The notes: generated from the sequence alone by a model not told the origin. A DNA stretch of 64,000 bases from Fimenecus sp052169395 (GCA_052169395.1 JBQNCN010000002.1:186001-250000), one strand, 5' to 3'; counted from the stretch's first letter, positions 1 through 8,910 are shown. Program-made: numbers and translations.

Positions 1-495
1 CATATTGTTGTGAATGAACCTGTCTTTAGGAATATTTCTTTTCAGCTTTTTTGAATTATAAAAACGGTCGGGAAAAATCTGATATATAATTCCGCCTTTC
101 AGTTTGTCGGGAGTTTTAAAGTGCATATCAAAGACGGTAAGAGGAAATTTTAAAAATTCTTTATCGGCGGACCAGACACCGCCGGTACGATTTCCGCAAT
201 CCGAAATAAAGCCTCTTCCGAAAGGAGTTTCATAGATAAAATGATAAAAGTATAAACCCGTTTCCGAAAAGGCGGTTTCTATATCCCAAATTTCTTTGTC
301 GGCTCCGTCCATTCCCGCCCAGTACATAGGCATTAGTTTTTCATTGCCGTTTTCTTTTTGTATAACAAAAAAAGCTGCACTTATTTGAAACGATCGAGGC
401 ATTGAAATTCGGAATCTCAGTTGTTGTCCGTTTTTTACGGCGCCCACAACACTTTTATAAAAGGTGTTTAAAGGATTAAAAGGTAAAAAATTCAT
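1..495 (-). CDS. GH13 alpha-amylase family glycoside hydrolase, N-terminal part (partial)
   Basis: Open frame from an ATG at 495 running leftward off the window edge, so only the first 165 codons are seen. Residues 1-110 form a beta-rich N-terminal region of the sort that precedes the barrel in neopullulanase/alpha-glucosidase-type enzymes. It is followed by IIYQIFPDRFYNS, the first strand of the GH13 (beta/alpha)8 barrel. Expected role is hydrolysis of alpha-1,4/1,6 glucans. No signal peptide is visible, so cytoplasmic action on imported oligosaccharides or glycogen is likely. It lies downstream of the M18 aminopeptidase gene, separated by a hairpin. The catalytic residues are outside the window, so the exact specificity cannot be called. 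Confidence 0.82.
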   Translation of the reverse strand, partial: MNFLPFNPLNTFYKSVVGAVKNGQQLRFRISMPRSFQISAAFFVIQKENGNEKLMPMYWAGMDGADKEIWDIETAFSETGLYFYHFIYETPFGRGFISDCGNRTGGVWSADKEFLKFPLTVFDMHFKTPDKLKGGIIYQIFPDRFYNSKKLKRNIPKDRFIHNNM

Positions 496-529
496 AGTGC
501 TTTTAAAATTCTCTCTTTGATTTGTATTT

Positions 530-562
530 TAATAAGTGCGCTCAAGAAAACCTTGAGCGCAC
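530..562 (-). terminator. Rho-independent terminator after the M18 aminopeptidase gene
   Basis: Perfect 11-bp inverted repeat: GTGCGCTCAAG at 536-546 pairs with CTTGAGCGCAC at 552-562 around a 5-base loop. On the minus strand it is followed by TTATT, a short U-rich tail. It sits 14 bases past the stop of the 576-2000 gene and just upstream of the amylase start. Confidence 0.7.
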
Positions 563-575
563 ATAAGGCTTACGC

Positions 576-2000
576 TTAAATTTTGTTTGCTTTGAAAAAT
601 TCAACATTTGCAAGATAGGATTGATAAACATCGAATTTTGAAACTATTTCCATGGGTGCATGCATTGAAAGGACGGGAACGCCTATATCAACAACATCAA
701 TATCAAGCGCCGCAAGATATACCGCAACGGTTCCGCCGCCGCCGCCGTCAACCTTGCCGAGTTCGCCGTCCTGCCAAATAACGCCTCCGTCATCCATAAC
801 TCTTCTGATTTTAGCCATAAACTCTGCAGAAGCGTCGGAAGCTCCGTACTTTCCGCCGTGACCGGTATATTTCATAATTGCGACACCGTAATTTAAAAAG
901 CTTGAATTGTTTTTTTCAAAGGCGTCTGCAAAGGTCGGATCGTATGCCGCCGTTACATCGGCGGAAAGGCATTTTGAATTTGTAAGAACTCTGTGATAAT
1001 CCTCACCGAAAATCTGAGCCAAATCAGAAATAAAATATCTGAAATAGGCGGAATTAAGCCCCGTATTTCCGTCGGAGCCTATTTCCTCTTTGTCGGTAAG
1101 AATTGTAACGCAGGTTTCATCAGGGATGAGTCCGTCTTTTACAAGATCAAAAAGCGCTGTTGCCGCAGGATAAGAGCAAACTTTGTCATCGTGGCCGTAA
1201 GCACCTATCATTGAGCGGTCAAAACCTATATCGACGGGTTTTGCGGCAGGCACAATTTCAAGCTCTGCTGAAAGGAAGTCATCTTCGGTAATACCGTATT
1301 TTTCATTGAGGATTTTAAGCACGTTCAGCTTGACTCTGTCCGCACCCTCACCTTTTATAGGTTCCGAACCCACAAGAAGATTAAGTTCCTCTCCCTTTAT
1401 ACCGTCTGCAAGGGTTCTTTTCATCTGTTGATTTGCAAGGTGAATTAAAAGATCGGATACGATAAATTGCGGGTCATTTTCATCTTCACCTATATTCACA
1501 TTTACAACCGTGCCGTCTTTCTTTGCAATTGCACCGTGAATTGCCAGCGGAATCGTGCCCCACTGATATTTCTTTACGCCGCCGTAATAATGCGTTTTAA
1601 AGAAAGCCAAATCCTCCTGTTCATAAAGCGGATGAGGTTTCAGGTCAAGCCTTGGACTGTCAAGGTGTGCGGCGGCAATGCGTACGCCGTTTTTCACAGG
1701 CTCTTTTCCTATTACGGCGAGAATAATGCTTTTGTTGCGGTTGTTGTAATAAATTCTGTCGCCAGCGGTATAGGTTTTTTCCTTGTCAAATTTTGAAAAG
1801 CCGTTGTCTTTTGCCATGTTTTCAAAATATAAAACCGCTTCTCTTTCTATTTTGCCTTTTCTCATAAAGTCTTTGTAGCCTTCGCAGTATTCGGATGCTT
1901 TTTTCATGAAGTCTTCTGAAACTTTATCAATTCCGTTTTTCTTTTCACTCATAAGTTTCTTTTTGAGAGTTTCAAGTTCATTGTTTTTGTTTTCCGTCAT
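576..2000 (-). CDS. M18 family aminopeptidase
   Basis: 474 residues, normal for the M18 (aspartyl aminopeptidase/DNPEP) family of dinuclear zinc aminopeptidases that form large cytosolic TET-like particles and trim acidic N-terminal residues from peptides. The family metal and catalytic motifs are all present: AAHLDSPR (first His and Asp), YGHDDKV (bridging Asp), DKEEIGSDG (catalytic and metal Glu), SADVTAAYDP (Asp) and the C-terminal SMHAPMEI (last His). The start at 2000 is preceded by AAGGAG. The next gene upstream (Sua5-CoaE) ends only 14 bases away, so the two are probably co-transcribed. Bacterial members often have broad specificity; the exact substrate is inferred. Confidence 0.93.
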   Translation of the reverse strand: MTENKNNELETLKKKLMSEKKNGIDKVSEDFMKKASEYCEGYKDFMRKGKIEREAVLYFENMAKDNGFSKFDKEKTYTAGDRIYYNNRNKSIILAVIGKEPVKNGVRIAAAHLDSPRLDLKPHPLYEQEDLAFFKTHYYGGVKKYQWGTIPLAIHGAIAKKDGTVVNVNIGEDENDPQFIVSDLLIHLANQQMKRTLADGIKGEELNLLVGSEPIKGEGADRVKLNVLKILNEKYGITEDDFLSAELEIVPAAKPVDIGFDRSMIGAYGHDDKVCSYPAATALFDLVKDGLIPDETCVTILTDKEEIGSDGNTGLNSAYFRYFISDLAQIFGEDYHRVLTNSKCLSADVTAAYDPTFADAFEKNNSSFLNYGVAIMKYTGHGGKYGASDASAEFMAKIRRVMDDGGVIWQDGELGKVDGGGGGTVAVYLAALDIDVVDIGVPVLSMHAPMEIVSKFDVYQSYLANVEFFKANKI

Positions 2001-2014
2001 ATATATACTCCTTG

Positions 2015-3661
2015 TTATTTATTAACCTTTTTACTGTTTGAAAAATTTAATATCTGCGATACACTTTCTATTATATCGCAGTTTTCAAAATTTTCCACTA
2101 CCAAATCGGAACGTTTCTCAAAAAAGCCGTCAGCGTACTGTGCACGGACTCTTTTTTTGGCATCTTCCTCAGTTATGTTATCTCTTTTCATTATTCTTTT
2201 AATTCTTGTATTTTCATCAGCTTTTATAAAAACCGTAAAATCGCAAAGTGTATTTTCACCGCTTTCAAAAAGTGCGGGAGCGTCAAGGATGATTCCGGGA
2301 ATAAGATTTTTTTCATTTTCCTTTATGATTTTTTTAACTGCATTTGTAACGAACGGATGTACAATTGCGTTGAGCTTTTCAAGGTGCTTGGGATTTGAAA
2401 ATACTATTTTTCCGAGTCTGAAGCGTGAAATTTCACCGCCCTCCTTGGCAACTCCGGGACCGAAAGTTCTTAAAATTCTGTAATAGGCTTCCGAACCTTT
2501 TTTATAGGCTTCGTGAGCGATTTTATCGGTGTCGATATGTATGAAACCGTATTTTGAAAGCGCCGCGGAAATCGCTCCCTTGCCTGCACCGCTTTGCCCC
2601 GTAAGCCCTATAACAAGGTGTTTTCCACGGTGAACGCTTATCTTTTTAAAGGCACAGGCCCTTATAAGCCTGTTATAGACCGCCAGAGCCACGCCGTCAG
2701 TTTCGGGGTTTTGCACAAAGGCGAGGGGAACTTTTTTTTCATCAAGCTCTCTAAGGCGTTCAAAAAGCAACCTTGCACAATTTTCCATATCGCATCTCTT
2801 TCCAAGTGCAAGACAGTTTTTGATTTTTTCGGTATTTTCTTCAAAGCAGAGCGAGAAAGCGTCTCTTTGGTTTACAAATTTGCAGAAATCCTCATCAGAG
2901 GCACTTACCATAGTGATGTCGCATAAGGGGGAGTAGTGTTTATATTTCATTCCGGGACTTGACACGGTTTGATTTTTTTTCAGCATATGAAGTACCGCAT
3001 CGTCTACTTCAACTTTTTCACCTAAAGCCTCTTCAAGCTGTGAAAGAGTTATTCCGCCCGGTCTTAAAAGCTTCGGTTTTTTTTCTGCAAGGGAAATTAC
3101 CGTGGATTCAACCCCCACGCTGCATTCGCCGCCGTCTATTATCATATCGATTTTGCCGTCCAAATCTTCAAACACATATTTTGCACTTGTCGGACTGGGT
3201 TTTCCTGAAGAATTTGCCGACGGTGCTGCAAGAGGGATACACGCTTTTTCAATGATTTTTTTTGCGATTTTGTCTTCAGGACAGCGGATTGCAACGGTAT
3301 CAAGTCCTCCGGAGGTTTCAGGCGGTATTTTTTCGTTTTTAGGAAGAATTATTGTAAGAGGTCCGGGCCAAAAGGCTTCGGCAAGCCGTTTGGCTTTTGA
3401 AAGATTGCCGTTCCAGTATTTTTCAGCTTCTTCAAAGTTGTTTACATGCACTATAAGCGGATTGTCTGAAGGACGACCTTTTGCTGTATAAATTTTTTTT
3501 ACGATATTTCCGTCAAGCGCATTTCCCGCAAGCCCGTATACCGTTTCGGTGGGAATTGCAACAAGACCGCCGCTTTGCAGAATTTCAGCTGCTCTTTCGG
3601 CGGAGCTTTCAAGATTTTCAGGGGTTATTTTTATGTATTCGGTTTTTTTTGCAAAAGCCAT
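2015..3661 (-). CDS. Fusion of L-threonylcarbamoyladenylate synthase (Sua5) and dephospho-CoA kinase (CoaE)
   Basis: 548-residue two-enzyme fusion. Residues about 1-345 are a full-length Sua5: YrdC domain with VAIPTETVYGLA and KGRPSDNPL, then AAPSANSSGKPSPT, the SPGMKYKHYSP linker and a Sua5 C-terminal domain. This makes threonylcarbamoyl-AMP from Thr, bicarbonate and ATP for tRNA t6A. Residues about 349-548 are CoaE, the last step of coenzyme A synthesis, with P-loop GLTGQSGAGKG, IDTDKIAHEAY, LDAPALFESG and a KRDN lid region. Both halves keep their key motifs, so both may be active. No frameshift or internal stop is seen. CoaE and Sua5 are normally separate proteins. prfA lies 26 bases upstream, a common sua5 neighbour. 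Confidence 0.93.
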   Translation of the reverse strand: MAFAKKTEYIKITPENLESSAERAAEILQSGGLVAIPTETVYGLAGNALDGNIVKKIYTAKGRPSDNPLIVHVNNFEEAEKYWNGNLSKAKRLAEAFWPGPLTIILPKNEKIPPETSGGLDTVAIRCPEDKIAKKIIEKACIPLAAPSANSSGKPSPTSAKYVFEDLDGKIDMIIDGGECSVGVESTVISLAEKKPKLLRPGGITLSQLEEALGEKVEVDDAVLHMLKKNQTVSSPGMKYKHYSPLCDITMVSASDEDFCKFVNQRDAFSLCFEENTEKIKNCLALGKRCDMENCARLLFERLRELDEKKVPLAFVQNPETDGVALAVYNRLIRACAFKKISVHRGKHLVIGLTGQSGAGKGAISAALSKYGFIHIDTDKIAHEAYKKGSEAYYRILRTFGPGVAKEGGEISRFRLGKIVFSNPKHLEKLNAIVHPFVTNAVKKIIKENEKNLIPGIILDAPALFESGENTLCDFTVFIKADENTRIKRIMKRDNITEEDAKKRVRAQYADGFFEKRSDLVVENFENCDIIESVSQILNFSNSKKVNK

Positions 3662-3687
3662 TTCAGTTTCCCGTTTTAAATCATTTT

Positions 3688-4758
3688 TTATGTGTTCGGC
3701 ACCTCCGCCGCTTTTCTTGCTTCATCGGCAAGCGTGAGGGCGTTTATCAGCTCCTCCAAATCACCGTTCATAATTGCGTCGATTTTATAAAGCGTAAGCC
3801 CTATTCGATGGTCGGTAACACGACCTTGAGGGAAATTGTATGTTCTTATTCTTTCGGAGCGATCACCTGAGCCGACAAGACTTTTGCGTTTATCTGAGCG
3901 TTCACGATCGGCGTTTTCCTGTTTTTCTCTAAGAAGCCTTGAGCGCAGAACACGCAGAGCCTTATCTTTGTTTTTGAATTGAGAGCGTTCATCTTGACAT
4001 TCCACGACAAGCCCCGTGGGAAGATAGGTTATTCTTATTGCGGATGAGGTCTTGTTTACCTTCTGCCCGCCGGCTCCCGAACTTCTGAAAACATCAATCT
4101 GAAGGTCCTTCGGGTCAAGTTCCAACTCAACTTCCTCCGCCTCGGGAAGAACCGCAACGGTTGCGGCTGAGGTTTGTATTCGTCCCTGGCTTTCGGTTTC
4201 GGGAACCCTTTGAACTCTGTGTACGCCGCTTTCAAATTTAAGGGTGGAGTAGGAGCCTTTGCCGTTTACCTCAAAAGTTATTTCCTTAAAGCCGCCAAGT
4301 CCCGTTTCGTTTGCATTAAGTACTTCGATTTTATATTTTTTCGTTTCTGCAAACATGGAGTACATTCTGAAAAGTTCCGCTGCAAAAAGTGCAGCCTCCT
4401 CTCCTCCCGTACCCGCTCTTATTTCAACAATAACATTTTTGTCATCGTTCGGGTCTTTAGGGGTAAGTTCTTTTTTGAGTGCCTCCGTAAGCTCTTCAAG
4501 TTCTTTTTTTGCATCATCTTCTTCAAGTTCGGCAAGTTCACGCAGCTCTTTATCGGATGAATTTTTCAGTTCGTTTATCTCTTCAAGACGTTTTTCGGTT
4601 TCTCTGAATTTTATGTAAAGACCGACAATGCCCTCAAGCTTTGAACGTTCCTTCAAAAGCTCGGTATATCTGTTTATATCTGAGGAAACCGACGGTTCGC
4701 AAAGACTTTTTTCAATTTCATCGAATTTTTCCTTAACAGGTTCTAAATTTTCAAACAT
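3688..4758 (-). CDS. prfA: Peptide chain release factor 1
   Basis: 356 residues, full length for RF1, which reads UAA and UAG and triggers peptide release. The catalytic GGQ is in SSGAGGQKVNKTSSA, followed by the usual basic region (RITYLPTGLVVECQDERSQ). The stop-codon recognition tripeptide is PET in HRVQRVPETESQGR, the PxT type of RF1 rather than the SPF of RF2. Its ATG overlaps the stop of the upstream DUF951 gene (TAATG), which suggests translational coupling. Confidence 0.96.
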   Translation of the reverse strand: MFENLEPVKEKFDEIEKSLCEPSVSSDINRYTELLKERSKLEGIVGLYIKFRETEKRLEEINELKNSSDKELRELAELEEDDAKKELEELTEALKKELTPKDPNDDKNVIVEIRAGTGGEEAALFAAELFRMYSMFAETKKYKIEVLNANETGLGGFKEITFEVNGKGSYSTLKFESGVHRVQRVPETESQGRIQTSAATVAVLPEAEEVELELDPKDLQIDVFRSSGAGGQKVNKTSSAIRITYLPTGLVVECQDERSQFKNKDKALRVLRSRLLREKQENADRERSDKRKSLVGSGDRSERIRTYNFPQGRVTDHRIGLTLYKIDAIMNGDLEELINALTLADEARKAAEVPNT

Positions 4759-4961
4759 TATCTCACCAAATTAATATTACTTTCATCTCTTTCAAGATCT
4801 TTTATATGTTTTTCAAGCTTTTTGCGCGGGGACATAATGAGTCTGCCGCATTTAAGACAGCGAATTTTAATATCGCACCCCGTTCTTTCAACAAAAAAAC
4901 GATTTTCTCCACAGGGGTGTTTTTTTTTCATTATTAAAATATCGCCGACCAGAATTTCCAT
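4758..4961 (-). CDS. DUF951 family small protein
   Basis: 67 residues with the DUF951 pattern DILIMKKKHPCGENRF ... VERTGCDIKIRCLKCGRLIMSPRKKLEK. There are three cysteines, two of them in a CLKC pair. This family of small proteins is common in Bacillota and lacks an agreed function. A role near translation is only suggested by the one-base overlap with prfA. Confidence 0.85.
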   Translation of the reverse strand: MEILVGDILIMKKKHPCGENRFFVERTGCDIKIRCLKCGRLIMSPRKKLEKHIKDLERDESNINLVR

Positions 4962-5055
4962 AATTATAAATATTCTACCATTTTTTTATCTTTAAATAAA
5001 GCATAATACACTTTTATATCGCTCAGGAATAAAATTGAAAAGAAAATAAATTATC

Positions 5056-5085
5056 ATAAAAACGACAGAGCCTCACTCCGTCGTT
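5056..5085 (-). terminator. Terminator after the HAD phosphatase gene
   Basis: Inverted repeat between 5061 and 5085 (AACGAC...GTCGTT with an inner GAG/CTC). On the minus strand it runs into TTTTTAT. The stem starts inside the stop codon of the 5084-5731 gene. Confidence 0.6.
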
Positions 5086-5731
5086 ACGACAATATTATAT
5101 CAGTCAATTCTTTAGCAGTTGAAACTATAAAATCCGCCTTATGCCGTTCAAGCTCGGCTCTTCCGCCGAAACCCCAAAGCACGCCGCAGGAGCTGATACC
5201 GGCTTTTCTTGCGCCGTCAATGTCAAATTTTCTGTCGCCGATCATAAGACAGTTTTTTTTATCAAATCCAAAATATTTTATGCCTGAATTTATTATATCG
5301 GCTTTTTCACGGGGAATATCATCGGACAGCACTCCGTCAATGAAGGTGAAGTAATTTTCAAGCTTGAAACGCTTTAAAATAAGACGAATGAAGTTCAGCG
5401 GCTTTGATGATGCCGTACCTATTTGAATATTTTTGTCTTTAAGAATTTTAAGTACGTCTAAAACACCGTCATAAAGCTTTGCATTGTAAATTTCACCGTT
5501 TGCATAAACTTTTCTGTAGGCCTTTATAAAGAGATTTTCCGTTTCTGAGGAAAGTGCATAAAATTCTTTAAGACTTTGCCGCACCGGCGGACCTATAAAA
5601 CGGAAAAGCTCTTCATCCGAAGGCTCAGGTAATGAGCATTCGGCAAAAGCCGCTCTAAGACTTGCATAAATTCCTGGAGAGGAATCGAAGAGTGTTCCGT
5701 CAAAATCAAAAAATACCGCTTTATAGCTCAT
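5084..5731 (-). CDS. HAD-superfamily hydrolase, phosphoglycolate phosphatase-like
   Basis: 215 residues with the haloacid dehalogenase motifs in order: FFDFDGTLFDSSPG (nucleophile and acid/base Asp), GTASSKP (motif II), the Lys region before DDIPREKADI, and MIGDRKFDIDGARKAG (motif IV acidic pair). The small alpha-helical cap between motifs I and II matches the Gph/PpaX group. These remove phosphate from small phosphorylated metabolites; the substrate cannot be told from sequence. Its start overlaps the end of the upstream membrane-anchored gene by 4 bases. Confidence 0.88.
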   Translation of the reverse strand: MSYKAVFFDFDGTLFDSSPGIYASLRAAFAECSLPEPSDEELFRFIGPPVRQSLKEFYALSSETENLFIKAYRKVYANGEIYNAKLYDGVLDVLKILKDKNIQIGTASSKPLNFIRLILKRFKLENYFTFIDGVLSDDIPREKADIINSGIKYFGFDKKNCLMIGDRKFDIDGARKAGISSCGVLWGFGGRAELERHKADFIVSTAKELTDIILS

Positions 5732-7095
5732 TTTATCTTTGAAATATCAAGTACAACATCGGTAAAATGTTCATCCGTATTTATATAATAGTAAGAAACC
5801 GTATTGTTATCTAAAAATCGCAGATTGTAGTGAGCCGCATAGCTTTTTTCATTATAAATTTCAGCTTTTTCAGTTTCCATATTGTAAACATAGACTTTGT
5901 ATTCCATAACATTTGCGGTGGGTCCCAGCATAACCAGATGTTTTTCATCGGGTGATACCATGAAGTGAATAGGATTTATTTTAAATTCAGGAAGTTCAAT
6001 TACGGTTTTGTCATCGGTTTTGTAGAGCTTTCCGTCTTCTTTGGATAAAATAAAATCTCCGGAACGAACATAATCCTGTCCGTAAACACCGCTATAAGTA
6101 TTTATAACTTCCTGATTTCCGTTGATGTATTTTACGGTTTCAAAGCCGTTTTCACTTTTTCTTATAAAAATCGCTCCGCCGTCCGCTGTCGGTTTGGCAT
6201 AAAAATCCAAAATATTCGCCACCGCACGCAAGTCTTTTCTGCCCCCGTTTTTAAAGAACAGGTCAAAGGTTCTATCGGCGGAAGTTGAAAATCCGTATTG
6301 ACGGGAAGAAAAATATGGAATATTGGCGCTTGTTGCTGAAAGTTCCCTTTCTGAAATAAGAGAAAAATCAGGTCTTTGCACACCGTTCTGATTTACAATT
6401 CTTGTTGCCTGGTTTATAAAGTTTTGCGCCTGACCCGTGGCTCTGTCCAGTTCAAACATATCTTCCCAATAAAAGTCATCCGAATAGATGGAATTTTTAT
6501 CCGTCATAAGCAGCAACAGGGCTTTTCCGGGCTTTTGATATGCCGTGGGAAGATTTGTAAGCTTCAGCAGCATAAAATCATACAGTTTGTTGCCGTCTTT
6601 TTGAGAGAGATAAACTCCGAAGCCGTTTAAAATTCCGTCCTGTTCAATATAATTTATTTTAACCGAAAAATCGGCACCTGAAATTTTGAATTTTGCGTCA
6701 AGACTTCCGCTTGCCGCAAGAGGTTCATAAGCGGAGCCGTTCCATTTAAAGAAATTTATGTTTCCTGAACCCTCCGCTATATAAACGACATTCGGAATAT
6801 CCGTTTTGCTGTAAGGCACCGAAGTAACGGTGGTTGCCAGAGTTATGTTTGAAATTGCCTGACCTACCGTGTTGGCATTTTTGTTCTTGTCGGCGGGCAG
6901 TTTTACAAACTTGAACCAAAGCATAAAGCAGACCGCAGCTATGGCGGCGATTACCATAAGCACCGTTATTGCCGTGCCTGCACGGTTTATAGACTCTTTT
7001 GATTTTTTCTCTTTTTTTGGAGTTGCCGTTTTTTCAGAAATTTTTTCCGATTCCGTTTTGTTAAGAGCGTTTTTTTCAGGTGATTTTTCAGCCAT
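5728..7095 (-). CDS. Membrane-anchored protein of unknown function with a probable beta-propeller-like extracellular part
   Basis: 455 residues. The first 40 are charged and Lys/Glu-rich (cytoplasmic). One transmembrane helix follows at about 42-66 (AITVLMVIAAIAAVCFMLWF). The rest is rich in short beta-type segments such as VVYIAEGSGNINFFKWNG, FILSKEDGKLYKTDDKT and HFMVSPDEKHLVML, which look like propeller blades. I do not recognise a named family. AAAGGA precedes the ATG. It overlaps the HAD phosphatase by 4 bases, so they form one unit. The membrane protein at 48880-50652 has a similar plan (N-terminal helices, then a beta-rich part), but relatedness is not established. Confidence 0.72.
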   Translation of the reverse strand: MAEKSPEKNALNKTESEKISEKTATPKKEKKSKESINRAGTAITVLMVIAAIAAVCFMLWFKFVKLPADKNKNANTVGQAISNITLATTVTSVPYSKTDIPNVVYIAEGSGNINFFKWNGSAYEPLAASGSLDAKFKISGADFSVKINYIEQDGILNGFGVYLSQKDGNKLYDFMLLKLTNLPTAYQKPGKALLLLMTDKNSIYSDDFYWEDMFELDRATGQAQNFINQATRIVNQNGVQRPDFSLISERELSATSANIPYFSSRQYGFSTSADRTFDLFFKNGGRKDLRAVANILDFYAKPTADGGAIFIRKSENGFETVKYINGNQEVINTYSGVYGQDYVRSGDFILSKEDGKLYKTDDKTVIELPEFKINPIHFMVSPDEKHLVMLGPTANVMEYKVYVYNMETEKAEIYNEKSYAAHYNLRFLDNNTVSYYYINTDEHFTDVVLDISKIK

Positions 7096-7217
7096 TTTTA
7101 AATCCTTTAATGAATTTTTAATATAGTTATAGCAGTATTGACTTTTTATTATTTATCCATAACACACGGACCATATGAAAGTATGTATGCGATTTTGTAA
7201 TATATAAATATATATGT

Positions 7218-8606
7218 TTATTGCGTCTGCTGTTTTTCAAGAATATGCCGAACCTCCATATCTATGGCACATTCCATACGTTTCTTGAAGAGTTCGCAAA
7301 ATTGCGGATATACGCCCTCAATTTTTCCCGAAGCATGCAGAGCGTTTGCGGCACAGCCGCCTGAGCAGTAAAATTTTGCCCAGCAGTCTTTACACTCCTC
7401 TCTTGAATAGGCGTTGCAGGCGGAGAATTTTTCGACAAGTTTATCATTATCAACCCCGTTCCAAATATCACCGAGCTTATATTCCTTGTCGCTTACAAAC
7501 TGGTGACAGGGATAAAGCTCTCCTGAAGGGGTAACAGCCATATATTCCGTTCCGGAGCCGCAACCTGAAATTCTCTTGTATACACAGGGACCGTGTGCCA
7601 AATCTAAGATATAGTGATAAAAGGTAAAGGGTTTTCCCGCTCTTCTGCGTTCGGTCATTAAATCGGCAAGTTCCTCATACTGCTTTTTGACGATTTTTAC
7701 ATCGGTTTCAGTAAGTGCTGAAGGAGCGGAGGGATCGCATACTACGGGTTCCATGGAAAGTTCCATAAAGCCGAGCTGCAGCATTTCCTTTATATCTTCC
7801 AGAAAATCGGGATTGTAATGTGTAAAAGTGCCTCTCATATAATATTCCTTATCTCCGCGTCTTTCCACAAAGCGCTGAAAATTGGGAACAATTCTGTCAA
7901 AGCTGCCTTTTCCGTTATAATCCACACGGAAACGGTCGTTTACTTCACGCCTTCCGTCAAGGCTTAAAACGACATTTTTCATTTCACGGTTACAAAAATC
8001 CGTTACCTCATCATCAAGAAGCACACCGTTTGTAGTTAGGGTAAATCTGAAATTTTTGCCTTTTTCCTTTTCTATCGAGCGGGCGTATTCAACGGTTTTT
8101 TTGCAGACATCCCAATTTAAAAGAGGTTCTCCGCCGAAAAAATCTACTTCAAGGTTGCGCCTTGTGCCGCTGTGCTCCACAAGAAAATCAATTGCACGCT
8201 TTGCAGTGTCAAGGCTCATAAGCGCCCTTTCACCGTTATAACGCCCCTGACTTGCAAAACAGTATTCGCAGTTGAGGTTGCAGGTGTGTGCAACATGAAG
8301 ACAGAGTGCCTTTACAATGCCTTTGGTTTTTTGCTTTAAAACCTTGGCTATATCCGAGTAAATATCTTTTGAGAAAAGCTTGTGCTGTTTTTTCAGTTCG
8401 TTTATATCGGCAAGAAGTTCATCGGCATCCGTTTCATAAAGTTCTGTAAAATGATTTAAAATCTCCGTCTTTACTTCTTCCGCCTCAAGACCGTCATTCA
8501 TTTTTGAAATTGCAAAAAAAGCCGCTTCGTCAACGACATGCACGCTGCCCGAGCAGGTATCCAGAACTATTAAATTGTCGTTGTGGGATTTATATTGATA
8601 AACCAT
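7218..8606 (-). CDS. scfB: SCIFF radical SAM maturase (SPASM-domain thioether synthase)
   Basis: 462 residues. The N-terminal ~90 residues resemble a RiPP recognition element. The radical SAM CxxxCxxC motif CNLNCEYC is near residue 109. A cysteine-rich SPASM C-terminus (SGCGSGTEYM, CHQF, CNAYSREECKDCWAKFYCSGGCAANA, CELF) binds the auxiliary 4Fe-4S clusters. The family installs thioether bonds between Cys sulfurs and the alpha/beta/gamma carbons of other residues in the SCIFF peptide, giving a ranthipeptide. The precursor gene lies 66 bases upstream in the same direction, separated by a terminator. The 8606 ATG has a modest ribosome site (TAGGACGG). Confidence 0.93.
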   Translation of the reverse strand: MVYQYKSHNDNLIVLDTCSGSVHVVDEAAFFAISKMNDGLEAEEVKTEILNHFTELYETDADELLADINELKKQHKLFSKDIYSDIAKVLKQKTKGIVKALCLHVAHTCNLNCEYCFASQGRYNGERALMSLDTAKRAIDFLVEHSGTRRNLEVDFFGGEPLLNWDVCKKTVEYARSIEKEKGKNFRFTLTTNGVLLDDEVTDFCNREMKNVVLSLDGRREVNDRFRVDYNGKGSFDRIVPNFQRFVERRGDKEYYMRGTFTHYNPDFLEDIKEMLQLGFMELSMEPVVCDPSAPSALTETDVKIVKKQYEELADLMTERRRAGKPFTFYHYILDLAHGPCVYKRISGCGSGTEYMAVTPSGELYPCHQFVSDKEYKLGDIWNGVDNDKLVEKFSACNAYSREECKDCWAKFYCSGGCAANALHASGKIEGVYPQFCELFKKRMECAIDMEVRHILEKQQTQ

Positions 8607-8636
8607 AGCCGTCCTACTTAGTTTAGTATAATTTAA

Positions 8637-8662
8637 TAAAAAAAGCCGCCCTGAAAGGCGGC
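8637..8662 (-). terminator. Strong terminator between the SCIFF precursor and its maturase
   Basis: GCCGCC at 8645-8650 pairs with GGCGGC at 8657-8662 around a 6-base loop. On the minus strand the stem is followed by eight Us (8644-8637). It lies 11 bases past the precursor stop. Partial read-through would give much more precursor than maturase transcript. Confidence 0.85.
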
Positions 8663-8672
8663 GATACCAAGC

Positions 8673-8822
8673 TTATTCGGCGTCTTTATTTTCGCACTCC
8701 TGGTTTGCAATACCGCAGGAAGTTTTGCAGGCGCTCTGGCAAGAGGTTTGGCATTCGCCGCATCCGCCGCTCTTGAGAGTGTTTTCTAAAGACCTTGTTT
8801 CTATAGTTATAATTCTTTTCAT
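8673..8822 (-). CDS. scfA: SCIFF (six cysteines in forty-five residues) ranthipeptide precursor
   Basis: 49 residues when started at the ATG at 8822, chosen because GAGGGG lies 7 bases upstream and the peptide then begins MKRIITIETRSLE as in the family. A further upstream in-frame ATG would add a hydrophobic stretch encoded by the promoter and leader. Six cysteines are at positions 21, 24, 28, 32, 36 and 43, in the core GGCGECQTSCQSACKTSC. This is the near-universal clostridial SCIFF substrate of the adjacent radical SAM enzyme. A consensus promoter lies 38 bases upstream. The mature role is not settled; signalling roles have been proposed for clostridial ranthipeptides. Confidence 0.95.
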   Translation of the reverse strand: MKRIITIETRSLENTLKSGGCGECQTSCQSACKTSCGIANQECENKDAE

Positions 8823-8859
8823 ATTAAGCCCCTCAATAAAAGTTATATAATATGTAATA

Positions 8860-8888
8860 AGTATAAAATAGTATATAAAAATTGTCAA
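8860..8888 (-). promoter_or_regulatory. Sigma-A promoter of scfA
   Basis: TTGACA (8888-8883) and TATACT (8865-8860) on the minus strand with a 17-base spacer, followed by an AT-rich leader to the scfA ribosome site. The -35 is a full consensus match and the -10 is 5 of 6. Confidence 0.8.
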
Positions 8889-8910
8889 GTATATGAGAGA
8901 ATAAGAGGAG

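Noticed and set aside
8823..8888. 22-residue hydrophobic extension of the SCIFF precursor
   Set aside because: It is encoded by the promoter and leader region; GAGGGG selects the ATG at 8822.
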